A DNA stretch of 64,000 nucleotides from Pseudocercospora fijiensis CIRAD86 (Eukaryota > Ascomycota > Dothideomycetes > Mycosphaerellales > Mycosphaerellaceae): positions 496,001 to 560,000 of the forward strand of contig NW_006921538.1 of assembly GCF_000340215.1 (NCBI RefSeq). The letters are read 5' to 3'. The position numbers were made by a program, and so were the translations under genes. The notes under the pieces are model-generated. The model ran no database searches and was not told the DNA's origin. It worked only from the letters and a program-made list of their open reading frames with translations. The number at the start of each line of letters is the position of its first letter. The first letter of the stretch is position 1. Of the stretch, positions 45,219 to 56,479 are shown piece by piece.

Positions 45219-46104
45219 ATGGCGCCCAGCAAAACCTCGTGGGATGACGAGGAGTCGGATAGCACACCACCCTCCTCCCCATCAGTTGCACCAGTCGCTC
45301 GACGCGGCAAATTTGACGACGAGGAAGAAGAGGACGTTCTAGAATCATGGGACGCCGCCGAGGACAGCGAGGAAGAGCGAGAGAAGGCCAAGAAGGCTGC
45401 TGAGGCAAAGGCAAAGGCAGATGCAGCAGCAAAGGCAAACCACAAGAGCAGAGCACAGCGCATCGAGGAGAAGCGAGAAGAGCGACGGAAAGAGCGAGAA
45501 CTCTTCGAGGACGACGAGAGCGAGAGCGAAGATGAGGCTGACAGGAGAGCACGCATGCGCGCCGCCGAGATGGATTCCGACTTGAAGAATGCTGAAGATC
45601 TATTCGGCGGCGGAGGCAGTGGACCGAACAGGAAGGGCACCAACAAGGCTATCACAGTACAAGCTACGACAGGAGACCCTACCAGCGCCGTCGACCTCTC
45701 GAGCCTCTCCCTTTTCAACCCAAAGACTGTGCAAGATTTTAACAAGATGCGCGATACCCTGGTACCACTTCTGAACAACAACGCCAAGAAGCCACAATAC
45801 GAGTCATTCATGAAAGAGTTTGCGAAACAGATCGTCAAGGAGATGAACAGCGAGCAGATCAAGAAGGTCGCCAGTGCTTTGACTGCTGTTTCGAACGAGA
45901 AGCTCAAGGAGGAGAAGGCTGCTGAGAAGGGTGGCAAAAAGACCAAGGCTGCAAAGACCAAGACCAGCCTCAACGCCAATCGAGATGTTGCGTACAGAGC
46001 GGACACGGCGGCTTATGATGATGATGGACTTGACGAGTAAGTTGGCATCCTGACCCAGATCCTGGCATCCTGCTAACCCACGTACCAGCGGCGACTTCAT
46101 GTGA
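45219..46104 (+). CDS. hcr1: Eukaryotic translation initiation factor 3 subunit J (eIF3j/Hcr1)
   Basis: Exon 1 45219-46036, intron 46037-46088 (GTAAGT...GTACCAG) and a 16-bp last exon, giving 277 residues ending DDGDFM. Seen: SWDDEESD start, VLESWDAAEDSEEER, a Lys/Ala/Glu helical stretch, then DLFGGGG, and the conserved FNKMRDTLVPLL, YESFMKEFAKQIVKEM and EKLKEEKAAEKGGKK blocks. Known: eIF3j binds the 40S decoding centre and helps eIF3 recruitment and subunit dissociation. The very short last exon is easily missed but its last residues (DDGDFM) match the family end. Confidence 0.94.
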
Positions 46105-48044
46105 TCTATTTCGCCGCACCAAATATTTCAAGCTCTTCCCACTTTTTTCCCTCTCAGGATGCTCCGCGTTTCGATCGATCGATACAAATCCGAGAGTGCT
46201 GGCATGAACTCGGCACAAACACGACTTTGGCCATGAGCTTATGAGATGATGCATCGACACCGGCGCCAACGAGATAGACTTAGGGTGGTGGACGAGAGTG
46301 AGAGGAGGGAAGGAGTTGGGCTACTTTTTTTCGACGATAGTGCATTTAAAGCGAGTATAGGTTAGTTCAAAGATTGCGTCTGTCGCACATTTTCCAATTT
46401 CACACTGCATGCCGTTTTCTCAAGGAATCAACTACAGGTCTAAGAGCCGCGCCACACCAAGAATCTGGGTCTCGATTGCAATGCTGATGTTATTGAAGTG
46501 CATGACGCCGAACAAAGGAGTGCTTAAGTGCCGTTGTCCTACTAGTCGGTGTGCCAGTGACATTGTTATAGGGATTGTGGAGCTCCTTATCGATGAAGTG
46601 GTCCACATGCCAGCCAAAGAAGATTCTGCAACCAAGCTTCGTTCATCATGAGAGATGCGAACTAGTATTGCCATTCTTGCTCACCCAAAACTCCACCACG
46701 AGCAAGATCTCCATCATCGGCATTAATATACAGTCAGATGGCTTTGACCTTCGGCTTGTTGTCAAGCTGGTTCAGGAGCCTGCATTCATCAAGACGTACC
46801 TCACCTGAGCACGATCTCAGAGTTGACAAGTTCCTGGAGCTCATGTCATCGTGCCTTCGCAATCGATGCGATCAAAAATATATGGTTGAAGCAAAGAACG
46901 CCTTCTCCCCTGTGAGCTTCAAGGTCACGGAAATCACAATGCTCGAGAGCCCAATCCCGTCACGCCCCATTGCTGTACTTCTCCCAAGCCATCCATCCCA
47001 ATTGCCTCCCAAAGCACTGAACATCCTTGCCTCGTCTGTCAGGTCGACCGGGCGCTGTACTCTTTTTCTTTGGGAACGACGGTGCCTTTTATCGTGGCAA
47101 AGCAACCCTTCTTTCTATACTGCTCTGCTGCTACTCTATCTCTTCAACATGTTTCTCGATAACTGCGTAGAAACCGCAGTCTGCCATTCCCTTCCTCACA
47201 ATCACGCGATTATGAGTAGATTCTATATTCACATGCTCTAGCACGAACCGTATTTACTTCGCGGCACGCTTCATCCGCTCCGCAAAGCTGTCTATGAATC
47301 GTCAATGCTCAAATTCACCTATACTCACTATACTCAAACAGATATTTTCTAATAGCTAGATTCTTCTATTCTACGATCGACGGATCTCGAATAGACACTA
47401 TCCTAACCGCTACGCAGCCTTGTCGCTATCTAACCCTCTACACACAATCATCACTATGGTCGCTCTAATGGATTAAGGCGGCATATGGCCGACTCGCTAA
47501 CTACAATATCGTTGACAACTATGACTAGATTTTGGTCGTGCGTATCAAGGCTGAAGCGGCGGAGCAGGTTAAGAGAGAGAAGGCTGCGGCTAACAGGAAG
47601 AAACGCAAGGGCAAGTCCAAGTCCTAGGCCGATCCAGGACCTAGACAGGAGAGCATATAGGATCCTGGCATTGTTGGAGGATCCTTTTCTTCGAAGATAT
47701 GTCTGTGGATATTACCTGCTGCTGCACGCTATCTTCTTACACGACTCTGGCTTCGTTGTCTCAAGCGCCACTAGCATCTGTGCTTTGCCCAGAGAATTAA
47801 TGGAGGAGCTCATGTACCCTGTGAGGCTATTGGGGCGTGAAAATCACGATGAAACGGTGGCTCTCGTGGATGAAGCTCCAATTGAACGTAGATTGCGAAG
47901 CCGCTGCGCGTTGAGCATGCGTTACTGTACACAAAGATTAATATCTGAGGTCACGCTGAGGCGACGTCAGCGACATACTCATGCGCTCTTCTGGAGTACA
48001 GCATCGGATCAACAGCCAGTAATTGCCACAAGACCATCTCTATA
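46105..48044. other. Gene-poor region with a TA-rich decayed stretch
   Basis: About 1.9 kb. Frames at 46738-47241 and 47485-48044 lack motifs and are not convincing. From about 47250 to 47500 the DNA is TA-rich with many TAG words. At 47500-47627 one frame reads ILVVRIKAEAAEQVKREKAA and ends in KKRKGKSKS with a TAG upstream, resembling the lysine-rich tail of a lost gene or transposase. Confidence 0.4.
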
Positions 48045-48608
48045 CTATATGGCTCTCATCGTCTTGCGACCATTCGCCACTAATCCATTGTCCCTTCTTG
48101 CATCTTCTACTTCCGCCTTTACATCGGCTACTGTGCGTTGTGTTCGTCCAGCGATGAATTTGTAAGCTGACTGCAGCCTGTCGGATACAGTCTGAGCAGT
48201 AAGTGCCTTTGGGTGATGGCTGTTGATTTGATTCGCGATCTGGCCAACGCTGTACTTCTTGGCGAGTCGAATCAGAGTTCCATACCGAATGCGATCTGCG
48301 TCGCCTGCGAAAATCTCCTCATCCGGGATGTCCTCTGGATAGTCTTCGACAGTTTTGTAGCCCTTGACTTTCTTGGTAGGCGTGCCGTCAGTAACCTCTG
48401 GAGTGCTGTTCTGAGTGACAGGCGTTTCCCGCTTCTGCGGCTTCGGCTTGGGAGCTGGTCGTTCCTTGCATTCTTCGATGAGATGGAACCTTTCCAGACG
48501 ACCTCCAGCTGTCATATCTTCGTCCGGGAAAGCGCTACGGAGGCGCTCATCTGCCATTGCGCCCAGTTGGGTGGAATCAAAGTCTTGCTTCGACATGTTC
48601 CCATGCAT
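48045..48608 (-). CDS. Unknown protein with one copy of a ~75-residue module shared with the gene at 54821
   Basis: A single exon of 187 codons (ATG at 48608; an in-frame ATG at 48596 is an alternative). The first 95 residues are low complexity with a Lys/Pro-rich stretch. Residues about 100-178 form the shared module: IFAGDADRIRYGTLIRLAKK, YSVGQIANQINSHHP, DRLQSAYKFIAG and VADVKAEVEDARRDNG. The gene at 54821-56479 has two copies; the second (IFDSDPSRIVGASVYKLAVR, YSVAEIQKRI, ILDELNQARSEG) is especially close. The pattern, a short helix-turn-helix-like run, suggests a small helical DNA- or protein-binding fold, but I cannot name it. No membrane segment. Nuclear location is a guess. Confidence 0.65.
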   Translation of the reverse strand: MHGNMSKQDFDSTQLGAMADERLRSAFPDEDMTAGGRLERFHLIEECKERPAPKPKPQKRETPVTQNSTPEVTDGTPTKKVKGYKTVEDYPEDIPDEEIFAGDADRIRYGTLIRLAKKYSVGQIANQINSHHPKALTAQTVSDRLQSAYKFIAGRTQRTVADVKAEVEDARRDNGLVANGRKTMRAI

Positions 48609-49378
48609 TGTGAATCAGTCTATTCGCGATCGTGCGTTCTTGGTAAAATTGTGTCGTTCCTTGCCAGTCCGTATCAAGGTGGCGCGGAAGGATCCGGTGG
48701 TGGTGCAAGTGCTAAAACATGGAGATTTGGCCTCGTGAAAGAAAGTAAGAGGGTCAATTTCTGATAGACGAGCATATCCATCATGTCGAGCAGATTCGAC
48801 GAAAGCTGCTGAGGGAGAGACGTTCTGGGTGAACAGCTCCTATCGACGGCCGGAATGATCGCAATACAGCTGAATGTTGAGATCCATTGCCTGGGGATCG
48901 CTGGGGATAGAGGCAGACGAATTGTGGTGATTTATGATTGGAATGCGCTGCGACGGCGCAATCTGGGAAGACTTTGCTGATGGCCTGACTCTCTGGCGGT
49001 ACGGGATCTTGGCCAATGGTGGACCAAAACGCCAGTAAGAAAGATAAATATGGCTTCAAATGCGCGCCAGAGAGAGCGCAAGAGATTCACAATAGTTGAA
49101 GGCGTCGGCGATGGGAGTCGCGGAGGCGGGAGAGGTGGTGGGAGAGAAGGAGGATAGTGCCGTGAGAAGTGGAAAGCAGAGGAAAGCCTTGGCCGGACAT
49201 CGCTTCCTTGCTGCTGCTGATGTAAACAGCCAAGCATTTCTGGGATTCGGCTAAACTAGCTGATTCTGGAACTAGGGCTCGGCCGGGATCAACCGACAAC
49301 TTTTCCAGATGCCTGTGCGCGTTCTAGGACACGCGTGGTGGAATACAGCTTCACATCGACTGCATACCGCCCGCAACA
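48609..49378. promoter_or_regulatory. Divergent intergenic region upstream of cct2
   Basis: About 0.77 kb, no gene seen. Proline/serine-rich minus-strand frames here have no motif. Confidence 0.45.
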
Positions 49379-51121
49379 ATGGTAAGCGACGACTCTCCGG
49401 CTCAGTGGCCGTCGTAGTGGATTCAATACTGATATGTGCTTTAGTCCCAACAAATCTTCGAAGACGGCGGCGAACAGGAGCGAGGAGAGCAGGCCAGACT
49501 CAGGTGTGTTCTTTTCAGGGCAGAAACACCAACGTAGATCTAATGATTGTACAGCGCATTCGTTGGCGCCATTGCCATCGGCGACTTGGTGAAGAGCACA
49601 CTCGGCCCGAAAGGCCAAGACAAAGTAAGGACAATGTGATGATACGACACGCAATGCTCTAACTTTGACTAGATCCTGCAGAGTGCTTCGACTGGCGAGA
49701 TCATGGTCACGAACGATGGCGCGACAATATTGAAGAGCGTGGCGCTTGATAATGCAGCGGCGAAAGTGTTGGTCAACATTTCAAAAGTGCAAGATGACGA
49801 GGTGGGCGACGGCACAACGAGTGTTGCAGTGCTGGCAGCAGAGCTTTTACGCGAGGCCGAACAGCTTGTCAACCAAAAGATCCACCCACAGACCATCATT
49901 GAGGGATACAGAATAGCAAGCGCCGCTGCTCTGGAGGCTTTGGAGGAGACAGCAACGGATCACAGTTCGAACCCAGAAGCTTTCCGAAAAGACCTCATCG
50001 CGATCGCACGAACGACTCTCAGCTCGAAAGTCCTCAGCCAAGACCGCGACCAGTTCGCGGAGCTCGCAACGGATGCTGTCCTGAGAATGAAGGGCTCAAC
50101 AGATCTCACTCACATCCAAATCATCAAGAAAGCAGGCGGCAAGCTATCAGATTCCTATCTCGACCCCGGATTCATTCTCGACAAGAAATTTGGAACTGGT
50201 CAGCCGAAGCGCGTAGAAAATGCGAAGATTCTTGTTGCCAACACATCCATGGACACAGACAAAGTCAAGATCTTTGGTGCAAGAGTCAAGGTGGAGAGCA
50301 CAGGCAAGCTGGCTGAGCTGGAAAAGGCAGAGCGCGAGAAGATGAGGGCGAAAGTGGAAAAGATCAAATCACACGGTATCAATTGCTTCGTCAACCGACA
50401 GCTGATTTACAACTGGCCCGAGCAACTCTTCACAGACGCCGGCATTGCATCAATAGAGCATGCCGACTTTGACGGTGTGGAGCGGTTAGCACTCGTCACT
50501 GGTGCCGAGATCACGTCCACTTTCGACCACCCAGAACACGTCAAGCTGGGCCACTGCGATCTCATCGAGGAAGTCATCATCGGCGAAGACAATCTTATCC
50601 GCTTTTCTGGTGTGGCTGCTGGACGCGCATGCACTGTGGTTCTCCGTGGCTCGAGCGAACAGCTCCTGGACGAGGCAGAACGCAGTCTCCATGACGCTCT
50701 CGCAGTCCTGTCACAGACCGTCAAGGCCCCAAAGACAACGCTTGGTGGCGGTTGCGCAGAAATGGTCATGGCCAAGGCTGTAGACCAGGCTGCTCAAAAC
50801 GTGGCCGGCAAGAAGGCTTTAGCTGTCGACTCCTTCGCCAAAGCCCTTCGACAGCTTCCCACCATTCTCGCCGACAACGCAGGTCTCGACTCTGCTGATT
50901 TGGTGGCACGATTACGAAAAGCTGTCTACTCTGGAATGTCTACCAGTGGTTTGGATCTCATGAAGCCAGGAGGAGGTATCGCCGACATGAGGACATTGGG
51001 TGTGGTGGAGTCATACAAGCTCAAGCGTGCGGTTGTCAGCAGTGCGAGTGAAGCTGCCGAACTGCTTCTGAGAGTAGACAACATCATTCGTGCGGCTCCT
51101 CGCAGGCGTGAGCGCATGTAA
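49379..51121 (+). CDS. cct2: Chaperonin-containing TCP-1 subunit beta (CCT2)
   Basis: Four coding exons: 49379-49381, 49445-49503, 49555-49624 and 49673-51121, giving 526 residues. The first coding exon holds only the ATG; GTAAGC follows at once, and the next exon starts [19 protein letters not shown]. Later exons give [32 protein letters not shown] and [20 protein letters not shown] (ATP-binding motifs of group II chaperonins), and [15 protein letters not shown]. Length and motifs fit CCT2. Role: one of eight subunits of the cytosolic TRiC complex folding actin and tubulin. Start codon choice rests on this splice structure and the SQQIF start, usual for the family. Confidence 0.95.
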
Positions 51122-51571
51122 GGGAAGCATGGAAGTTTGCATGGCATGGAAGTCTGGCGCTCAAAAAGAGGAATCGCAGTAATGCTGTAGATAGATACCA
51201 TGGCTGAAAGCTACATGATGTATGAAAATATCCACGCGGCTCGGTCCTGTTGTCGCGACATATCAGAATCCACGACAGTGTGGAGGAAGCCATCTCCTTC
51301 CTCCGTATAGTGACGAGTCAAAAGAAGCCCACAAAGCTCACGATCCTCCTGCCAGACACAAACCACTCCATCCAGACCTATCTGAGGCGAACCATCGAAC
51401 TTGCTCGCGAACATGGCAAGATCGAGGACGCAATTCGGGTGAGCAGACTGCCCAAACAAATGAGACTAAGCGCAGACCATAGGGCGCTTGTCAAAGAGCT
51501 AACCACAACTCAGCATTCCCATCAAGATCGCGCGACGCATTGATGTGCCCTCTGATCTCACGCCCAGATAT
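51122..51571. other. Intergenic region between convergent cct2 and the muconate cyclase gene
   Basis: 450 bp. A plus-strand frame at about 51226-51543 reads like protein (HDSVEEAISFLRIVTSQKKP, LLPDTNHSIQTYLRRTIELA) with a possible 3n intron (GTGAGC...AACTCAG, 51439-51513), but it has no ATG. It may be a relic or a 3' exon whose start I cannot find. Confidence 0.4.
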
Positions 51572-52874
51572 CTAATCATACCAAATAGCATTCATCCCAA
51601 AACCCGGTTCCTTAACATCCATATGCGCCACCCGTCCCAAAAACTCCTCATGCCAACGATAAATCTCCACCCACCCTTGCTCATCATCACAAAGCGCCAC
51701 CCACTCATCCGTCCACGGACAAGGACTCACAGCATTACTATGTCCCCCACTCGTCGGCGTAGGATTCAGACAAATCTGCCTCAAAACCTGTCCTTCTTTC
51801 CCGAGTTGGAAGGCAGAGATGTAGCCTGTTAATTTCGGGGAATTGGAGCGCGAGGTGGCGAAGAGGTATTGCCCGCTTTGAGATTTGAAGACGACGTCGG
51901 AGCGAAACATTTTTGGGAAGAGGTTGGACATTTCCGGCGGGATTAGGGGGTAGGAGGTTCGGGTGTAGACTGGTAGGTGGGTTTTTTCGTCGATGATGTA
52001 GATGCAGAGACGGTTTCCGGATTCCATGAGGACGTAGAGGTAGGCGTTTGAGGGGGAGATTTCTACCCAGCGCGGATGGTCGTTTGGGGAGGGTGCGGGG
52101 GTGGATCCGATGAGGGAGAGGGTGCCGGTTTGAGGGTTCTGGTTATGCCGTGGGATTAATCAGTCGATCACTACTCGTAGCTATGAGTCGCAAATCAAAA
52201 GAAACTTACCTTCTTATGACACCATATCTTGTTGGCCCACATATCAGCCGAGTACAGATACTCTTCCTCGGAATCGAACACCATTCCGTGGATTGCGGAG
52301 TTCTCGTCGAGTGGCGCGTTCTGAATATTCTTGTCAAGACCACCTTCGGAATTCACGGAATGGACATTGAGGAATCCTGCGTGGTCGTAAAACGGGTTGC
52401 CATAGACGCAGTACGGGGCTTTCTTTGCGGCCAGCACGAATATCGCTCTGGTCTTGGTGTCGAGATCATTTGCTCGGGCTGTAGAGCAATATGTTAGAAT
52501 AAGAGGGGAACGAAGAAGAGGGGAGAAATACGATGTCCACCCATTGGGATCGAAGCGTGATGGATTATGTCTGTGGGACTTGAGACGGTGTATGAGCCCC
52601 ATTTCTTCATGCCTGCTCCGTAGATGTTTTTTCGTGCGTGGTCGAATGTCATCCATGATATTGGTTGGTCTTGGGGGATTTCGGTCCGCTTCACGAGCTC
52701 GAGGGTTAGCTTGGAGTCGTCGAATTCGACGGTGAAAATTGCGCCTGGAGGAGTCCTTGGGAGATCTTAGCTGAAAGATCACGCAATGTATTGAGATATG
52801 GACTGAGAGTAGGAGAAGAAGATTGGAGATTGCTTCGCAACTTACCAAGTGCCAATCATGAGATGATGCTTCAT
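51572..52874 (-). CDS. Carboxy-cis,cis-muconate cyclase (3-carboxymuconate lactonizing enzyme, beta-propeller)
   Basis: Four exons on the minus strand: 52874-52846, 52755-52532, 52478-52210 and 52138-51572, all GT-AG and in frame, giving 362 residues. Seen: MKHHLMIGTW, PPGAIFTVEFDDSKLTLELV, RTEIPQDQPISWMTFDHARK, YGAGMKKWGSYTV, HGMVFDSEEEYLYSADMWANK, HPRWVEISPSNAYLYVLME, and the end GFGMNAIWYD. These match the fungal seven-bladed propeller lactonase. Known: it cyclises 3-carboxymuconate to a muconolactone in the protocatechuate branch of the beta-ketoadipate pathway, so it works on aromatic acids. No signal peptide. No other pathway gene is adjacent. Confidence 0.88.
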
Positions 52875-53431
52875 CTTTACAGCTGTTCTCGTGCTGAATG
52901 TTCTCTGGCGTGGAATGTACACTCGTACTTGCCTATACAGAGTCTGAAGCATATGTCAATCAATTCCAGACGCTTCTACTGCTACTCTTGATATACTGCT
53001 GGGTAATCTCTTACCCGTGATCTGAAGCCGAATGGAAGACTTCGGGAACTCCACATGAGAACGCACGAGCAATTTTCACAAGCGGATCCCGTCCCTGCAG
53101 ACCACAGTTTGCGGCTTGGCCACGAAAGGAATGGTCCAAAGCCTCAATAATACCAACCACCTGCATTGGCAAACAAGCGACCTGACTTGACCGCCAGAGA
53201 GGGAGGCAGTTGTCAAAGTGAAGTGAGCTGCTGTTCGCAGAAGACACTCTCGCCTTTCGTTCCTACTTGAAAATCCATACAACCCTGGAAACACGGCGCG
53301 ATCGATCGACAAGCAGACGTGGTCCACTGCCATTGGAACAACACCCATCGCAGCAGGTCAGCGCACCACCGATCGAATCCTAGCCTTGCACAACACACGT
53401 CTCACCAATAAGATCCCCGGGCCACTCGACC
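52875..53431. promoter_or_regulatory. Divergent intergenic region
   Basis: About 0.56 kb between two divergent genes. No gene is seen. Confidence 0.45.
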
Positions 53432-54037
53432 ATGGGCCTCTTCGACGGAAAATCCTATTCTACCAGCGACGCCAACGGCTTCCTCAACATCGGCGGACGT
53501 CCAACACATCGCAGTTCCTCTCGTAACCGCGGCGTCTCTCCCGCACGCAGCGCGCATTCCACAGGAGGTGGGACGGGATACTATGTCCGACAACACAATG
53601 CTTCTTCCTCATCCTCAAGACCAGGCTATGCGCGTTCCGCCAGCGGCTCATTCTTCGGCGGCTCATCGTCGCGAGGAATTTTCAGTAGCGGTGGACATTC
53701 GAATTCAAGTTATTATAAACGTCGTCCGAGAGATGGTTATATCAGTTACTTGATTCATAAGTTGCAGAGGATGTTTAAGGAGTTGTGGTATTATGCGAGG
53801 AGACATCCCGTCAAGGCGTTTTTTGCGCTTGTTGTGCCCTTGCTGAGCGCTGGTGGGGCGATTCATGGGTTGATGAGACAGGTGGGTGTTCAGTTGCCTT
53901 TTGGACTTGATGGGAGTATGAGGAGGTTTGGGGGGAGTGGGTATTATGGGAGTGAGGGGTATGGAGGGGAGAGGAGAGGAGGGGGTTGGATGGATCAGGC
54001 TGGGGGTTTGATGCAGATGGCCAAGTTGTTCATGTGA
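53432..54037 (+). CDS. Conserved-looking small protein with one membrane segment
   Basis: A single exon of 201 codons (context GACCATGGGC). The first 95 residues are Ser/Gly/Arg-rich and disordered. A basic amphipathic stretch (YISYLIHKLQRMFKELWYYARRHPVK) leads into a hydrophobic segment (AFFALVVPLLSAGGAIHGLM, about residues 124-145), then a Gly-rich tail with GYYGSEGYGGERRGGG. I do not recognise the family; it looks like a fungal-specific tail-anchored or single-pass protein. Confidence 0.75.
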   Translation: MGLFDGKSYSTSDANGFLNIGGRPTHRSSSRNRGVSPARSAHSTGGGTGYYVRQHNASSSSSRPGYARSASGSFFGGSSSRGIFSSGGHSNSSYYKRRPRDGYISYLIHKLQRMFKELWYYARRHPVKAFFALVVPLLSAGGAIHGLMRQVGVQLPFGLDGSMRRFGGSGYYGSEGYGGERRGGGWMDQAGGLMQMAKLFM

Positions 54038-54820
54038 GAGGAAGAGATGAGGAGGGAGGGTGGTCTTGAGAGTGTGGAGGGAGGCGAGAAAATGCGCTTC
54101 ACGAAGCGACACGGCACGGGAATCAGACATGCGCTTCGCAGTGCAACGATTTACGAAAGGGAGAAAGTAAAAAAAAAGGACTACAGGACCAGCGCGAGCT
54201 TGAGCAGAATCAGAATCCTGTCTGCTGTGCGGATACCCTTAGGCTACGAATTGAGTATGGAAATGAAAGGCGTTGCATGGTTGAGGATAGAAGTGTCATG
54301 ATGACTTCGACCGGGCAAGCAGTTTCTTCCAAAGCCCTCCACTTTCCTGCTGTCGTTGTAAGATCTCGTCTTTTTCTATCTCGGATGCTTACCATCAGGT
54401 GCAGGTCCGCAACTGTCTATGTTGCTACGGCTTGTTAACGATTCCAAGAAAGCTGAAGATGAGTAGTGTGAAGCTGGAATCGAGGTCTGGTCACTCCAGC
54501 ATGTTCTCTCACCAACACGGACCACCTGACAAACGCTCAAAATCGACGCGCTTGTTAATGTTGCGCGTCATGACCGCGTTGTCAACAACATCTTGGTCTG
54601 TCGCGAGTGAAGAGCATTCTGTTGCGCCTTTGTTAGACTTCTACACCTATTCGCAGCATCCGAGAAGCACTCAAGTTGAGGACTGAAATCAGAGTCCTTC
54701 AAACCGAAACAACCTCAAGACCACGCAAGTCTCTTCGTCTGTAGAGCCACTCGAGGTCTTCTCCGCCGTCTCTCTAGTGACCTCTCGAATGAGCGCGTCG
54801 GGAGACAAGGCGCCTCAACT
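54038..54820. other. Intergenic region
   Basis: About 0.78 kb. No gene is seen. Confidence 0.45.
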
Positions 54821-56479
54821 ATGGCAGACCTGGCCGACTCACGATCCGCAGTGGCAACAGCTCCAATCATTGATGATCATGCAATCCTCCAGGGCTGGAC
54901 TCCCATCAATGGCCGTCTCATAGACACCAATATCCATGGTGTGCATACCTACAAGCCAAGACCACTCGAAGTGTATCCGACCAGCATCTGGAAAGAAATG
55001 CCCGCACGCGCTGCAGATGGCGAAGAGATCCTCGAGTACGACGAGGAAGAGTTCTTACATCTCCCAGAACATCTGACGGCGCCGGAGAATAAGGCTTTCG
55101 AAGAAGGCATCGCCCCAACGATTCAAGGAGACCCTGGCGTCTGGGATTATGTGTCTGAAGAAGAGTACTTTGGCCGCAAGATGACTCTCCTTACGGACCA
55201 TAGACTGCTACGACTCGCCACCAAATATACGATGAAGCAGCTCGCAGAGAAAATCAATGCTGCTACCGAAGTGTGGGAACCAGATCTGGTCAGTGAGAAG
55301 ACTCTCCAACGACGCATTTGCGAGCGCTACATCCCTCGACTTGCTGGGGCCAAAGGCATGACTGTGGCTGAGATTCGGAAGGAACTCAAGGATGCTCGAA
55401 AGGTGAACGGTGTGGGTTCTCAGAAGCGCCGCTCGTCGGTATCGATGGGGTCTCCGCACGAACAGGACGCGATCCTTGACACCGGTCATGTGCAGGATGG
55501 TGAACCCAAATGCTCTCCCACTCTACGCACCAAGCACAAGAGAGTGATTCCTTGGCTCAAGGATCAAGCGAAGACAGCCGACGAGGAGGAGAAGCAGCCG
55601 TCGAGAAAGAAATCGAAAACGAGCCTCAAGCCCCTCACGATTCCTGACACTAATAAGCAAGACACAACCACATCTTCTGCCACCCCATCAACAGCAACCC
55701 CCAGCACTGGAGAACTCGGTCCAATCCCGGACACCGATCAAGCTATCTTCGACAGCGACCCATCCCGCATCGTCGGAGCTAGCGTCTACAAGTTGGCCGT
55801 GCGCTACTCTGTCGCTGAGATCCAAAAGCGCATTGTGCTCGCCCACCCTACTTCGGGAATCAAGTCGCAACATGCCAAGAAGGAGCTTTACAAGTATGTC
55901 GGTCAGCTGGCGAAGGAGAGTGGTAAAGATCGCGGTGCGATTCTGGATGAGTTGAATCAGGCTCGTTCCGAAGGTCGTGCGAGTAAGAAGGGGTTGAAGG
56001 GTGGGTTTGCGATGCGGAAGCGTAAGGCTGTGGAGGTCGAAGATGAGATGCCGCTATATGAGGGTGATGCGGAAGCTTTGGAGGTTATTGATCGGGAAAT
56101 GGTAGCAAGCTCCGTCCCTCTCTCTACCACTCCATCAACCAAAACCCCTCGAGGAGGCGAATTTTCTCCCGGAAAACGAAACAACATCGCCGTCTCGCTC
56201 TACACACCAACTCCACGCAAGAGCAAGATCAAGAGCGCTGGACTCCGCTCCCCATACTTCCCGAAGACAACCGCATTGCCTGATACTCAAATCCACAACC
56301 TCGTCGACGACATGGTGGACTACACGACTCCGAAGTTTCAAGAGACGGCTCGCTCGTATGCTGCTGCTTTGGCGCTTGATGGTCCGGCTCTGGCTTCTCG
56401 GGAAAAGAGTGGGGGGAAAGAGAGGCGGATTGAGATTCTGGAGTCTCCGGAAGAGGGAGTGGATGTGTTGATATGGTAG
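54821..56479 (+). CDS. Unknown protein with two copies of a ~75-residue module
   Basis: A single exon of 552 codons. Residues 1-120 are moderately acidic (LQGWTPINGRLIDTNI, SIWKEMPARAADGEEILEYD). Module 1 lies at about 126-200: HRLLRLATKYTMKQLAEKIN, VWEPDLVSEKTLQRR, VAEIRKELKDARKVNG. Module 2 lies at about 308-390: IFDSDPSRIVGASVYKLAVR, YSVAEIQKRIV, LYKYVGQLAKESGK, ILDELNQARSEG. Linker and C-terminus are basic, rich in Ser/Thr-Pro (SRKKSKTSLK), with a KKGLKGGFAMRKRK stretch that may be a nuclear signal. The module also occurs in the gene at 48045. I cannot assign a function. Repeated helical units with conserved LA..Y and AR..G ends suggest a nucleic-acid or protein binding repeat. Confidence 0.75.
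   Translation: MADLADSRSAVATAPIIDDHAILQGWTPINGRLIDTNIHGVHTYKPRPLEVYPTSIWKEMPARAADGEEILEYDEEEFLHLPEHLTAPENKAFEEGIAPTIQGDPGVWDYVSEEEYFGRKMTLLTDHRLLRLATKYTMKQLAEKINAATEVWEPDLVSEKTLQRRICERYIPRLAGAKGMTVAEIRKELKDARKVNGVGSQKRRSSVSMGSPHEQDAILDTGHVQDGEPKCSPTLRTKHKRVIPWLKDQAKTADEEEKQPSRKKSKTSLKPLTIPDTNKQDTTTSSATPSTATPSTGELGPIPDTDQAIFDSDPSRIVGASVYKLAVRYSVAEIQKRIVLAHPTSGIKSQHAKKELYKYVGQLAKESGKDRGAILDELNQARSEGRASKKGLKGGFAMRKRKAVEVEDEMPLYEGDAEALEVIDREMVASSVPLSTTPSTKTPRGGEFSPGKRNNIAVSLYTPTPRKSKIKSAGLRSPYFPKTTALPDTQIHNLVDDMVDYTTPKFQETARSYAAALALDGPALASREKSGGKERRIEILESPEEGVDVLIW

Noticed and set aside
45176..46006. Minus-strand hydrophobic 276-codon frame
   Set aside because: Exact antisense of eIF3j; its Ser/Leu-rich composition comes from the Glu/Lys codons of the real gene.
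46738..47241. Plus-strand frame of 167 codons
   Set aside because: No recognisable domain or neighbour support; composition is ordinary but start and end are arbitrary.
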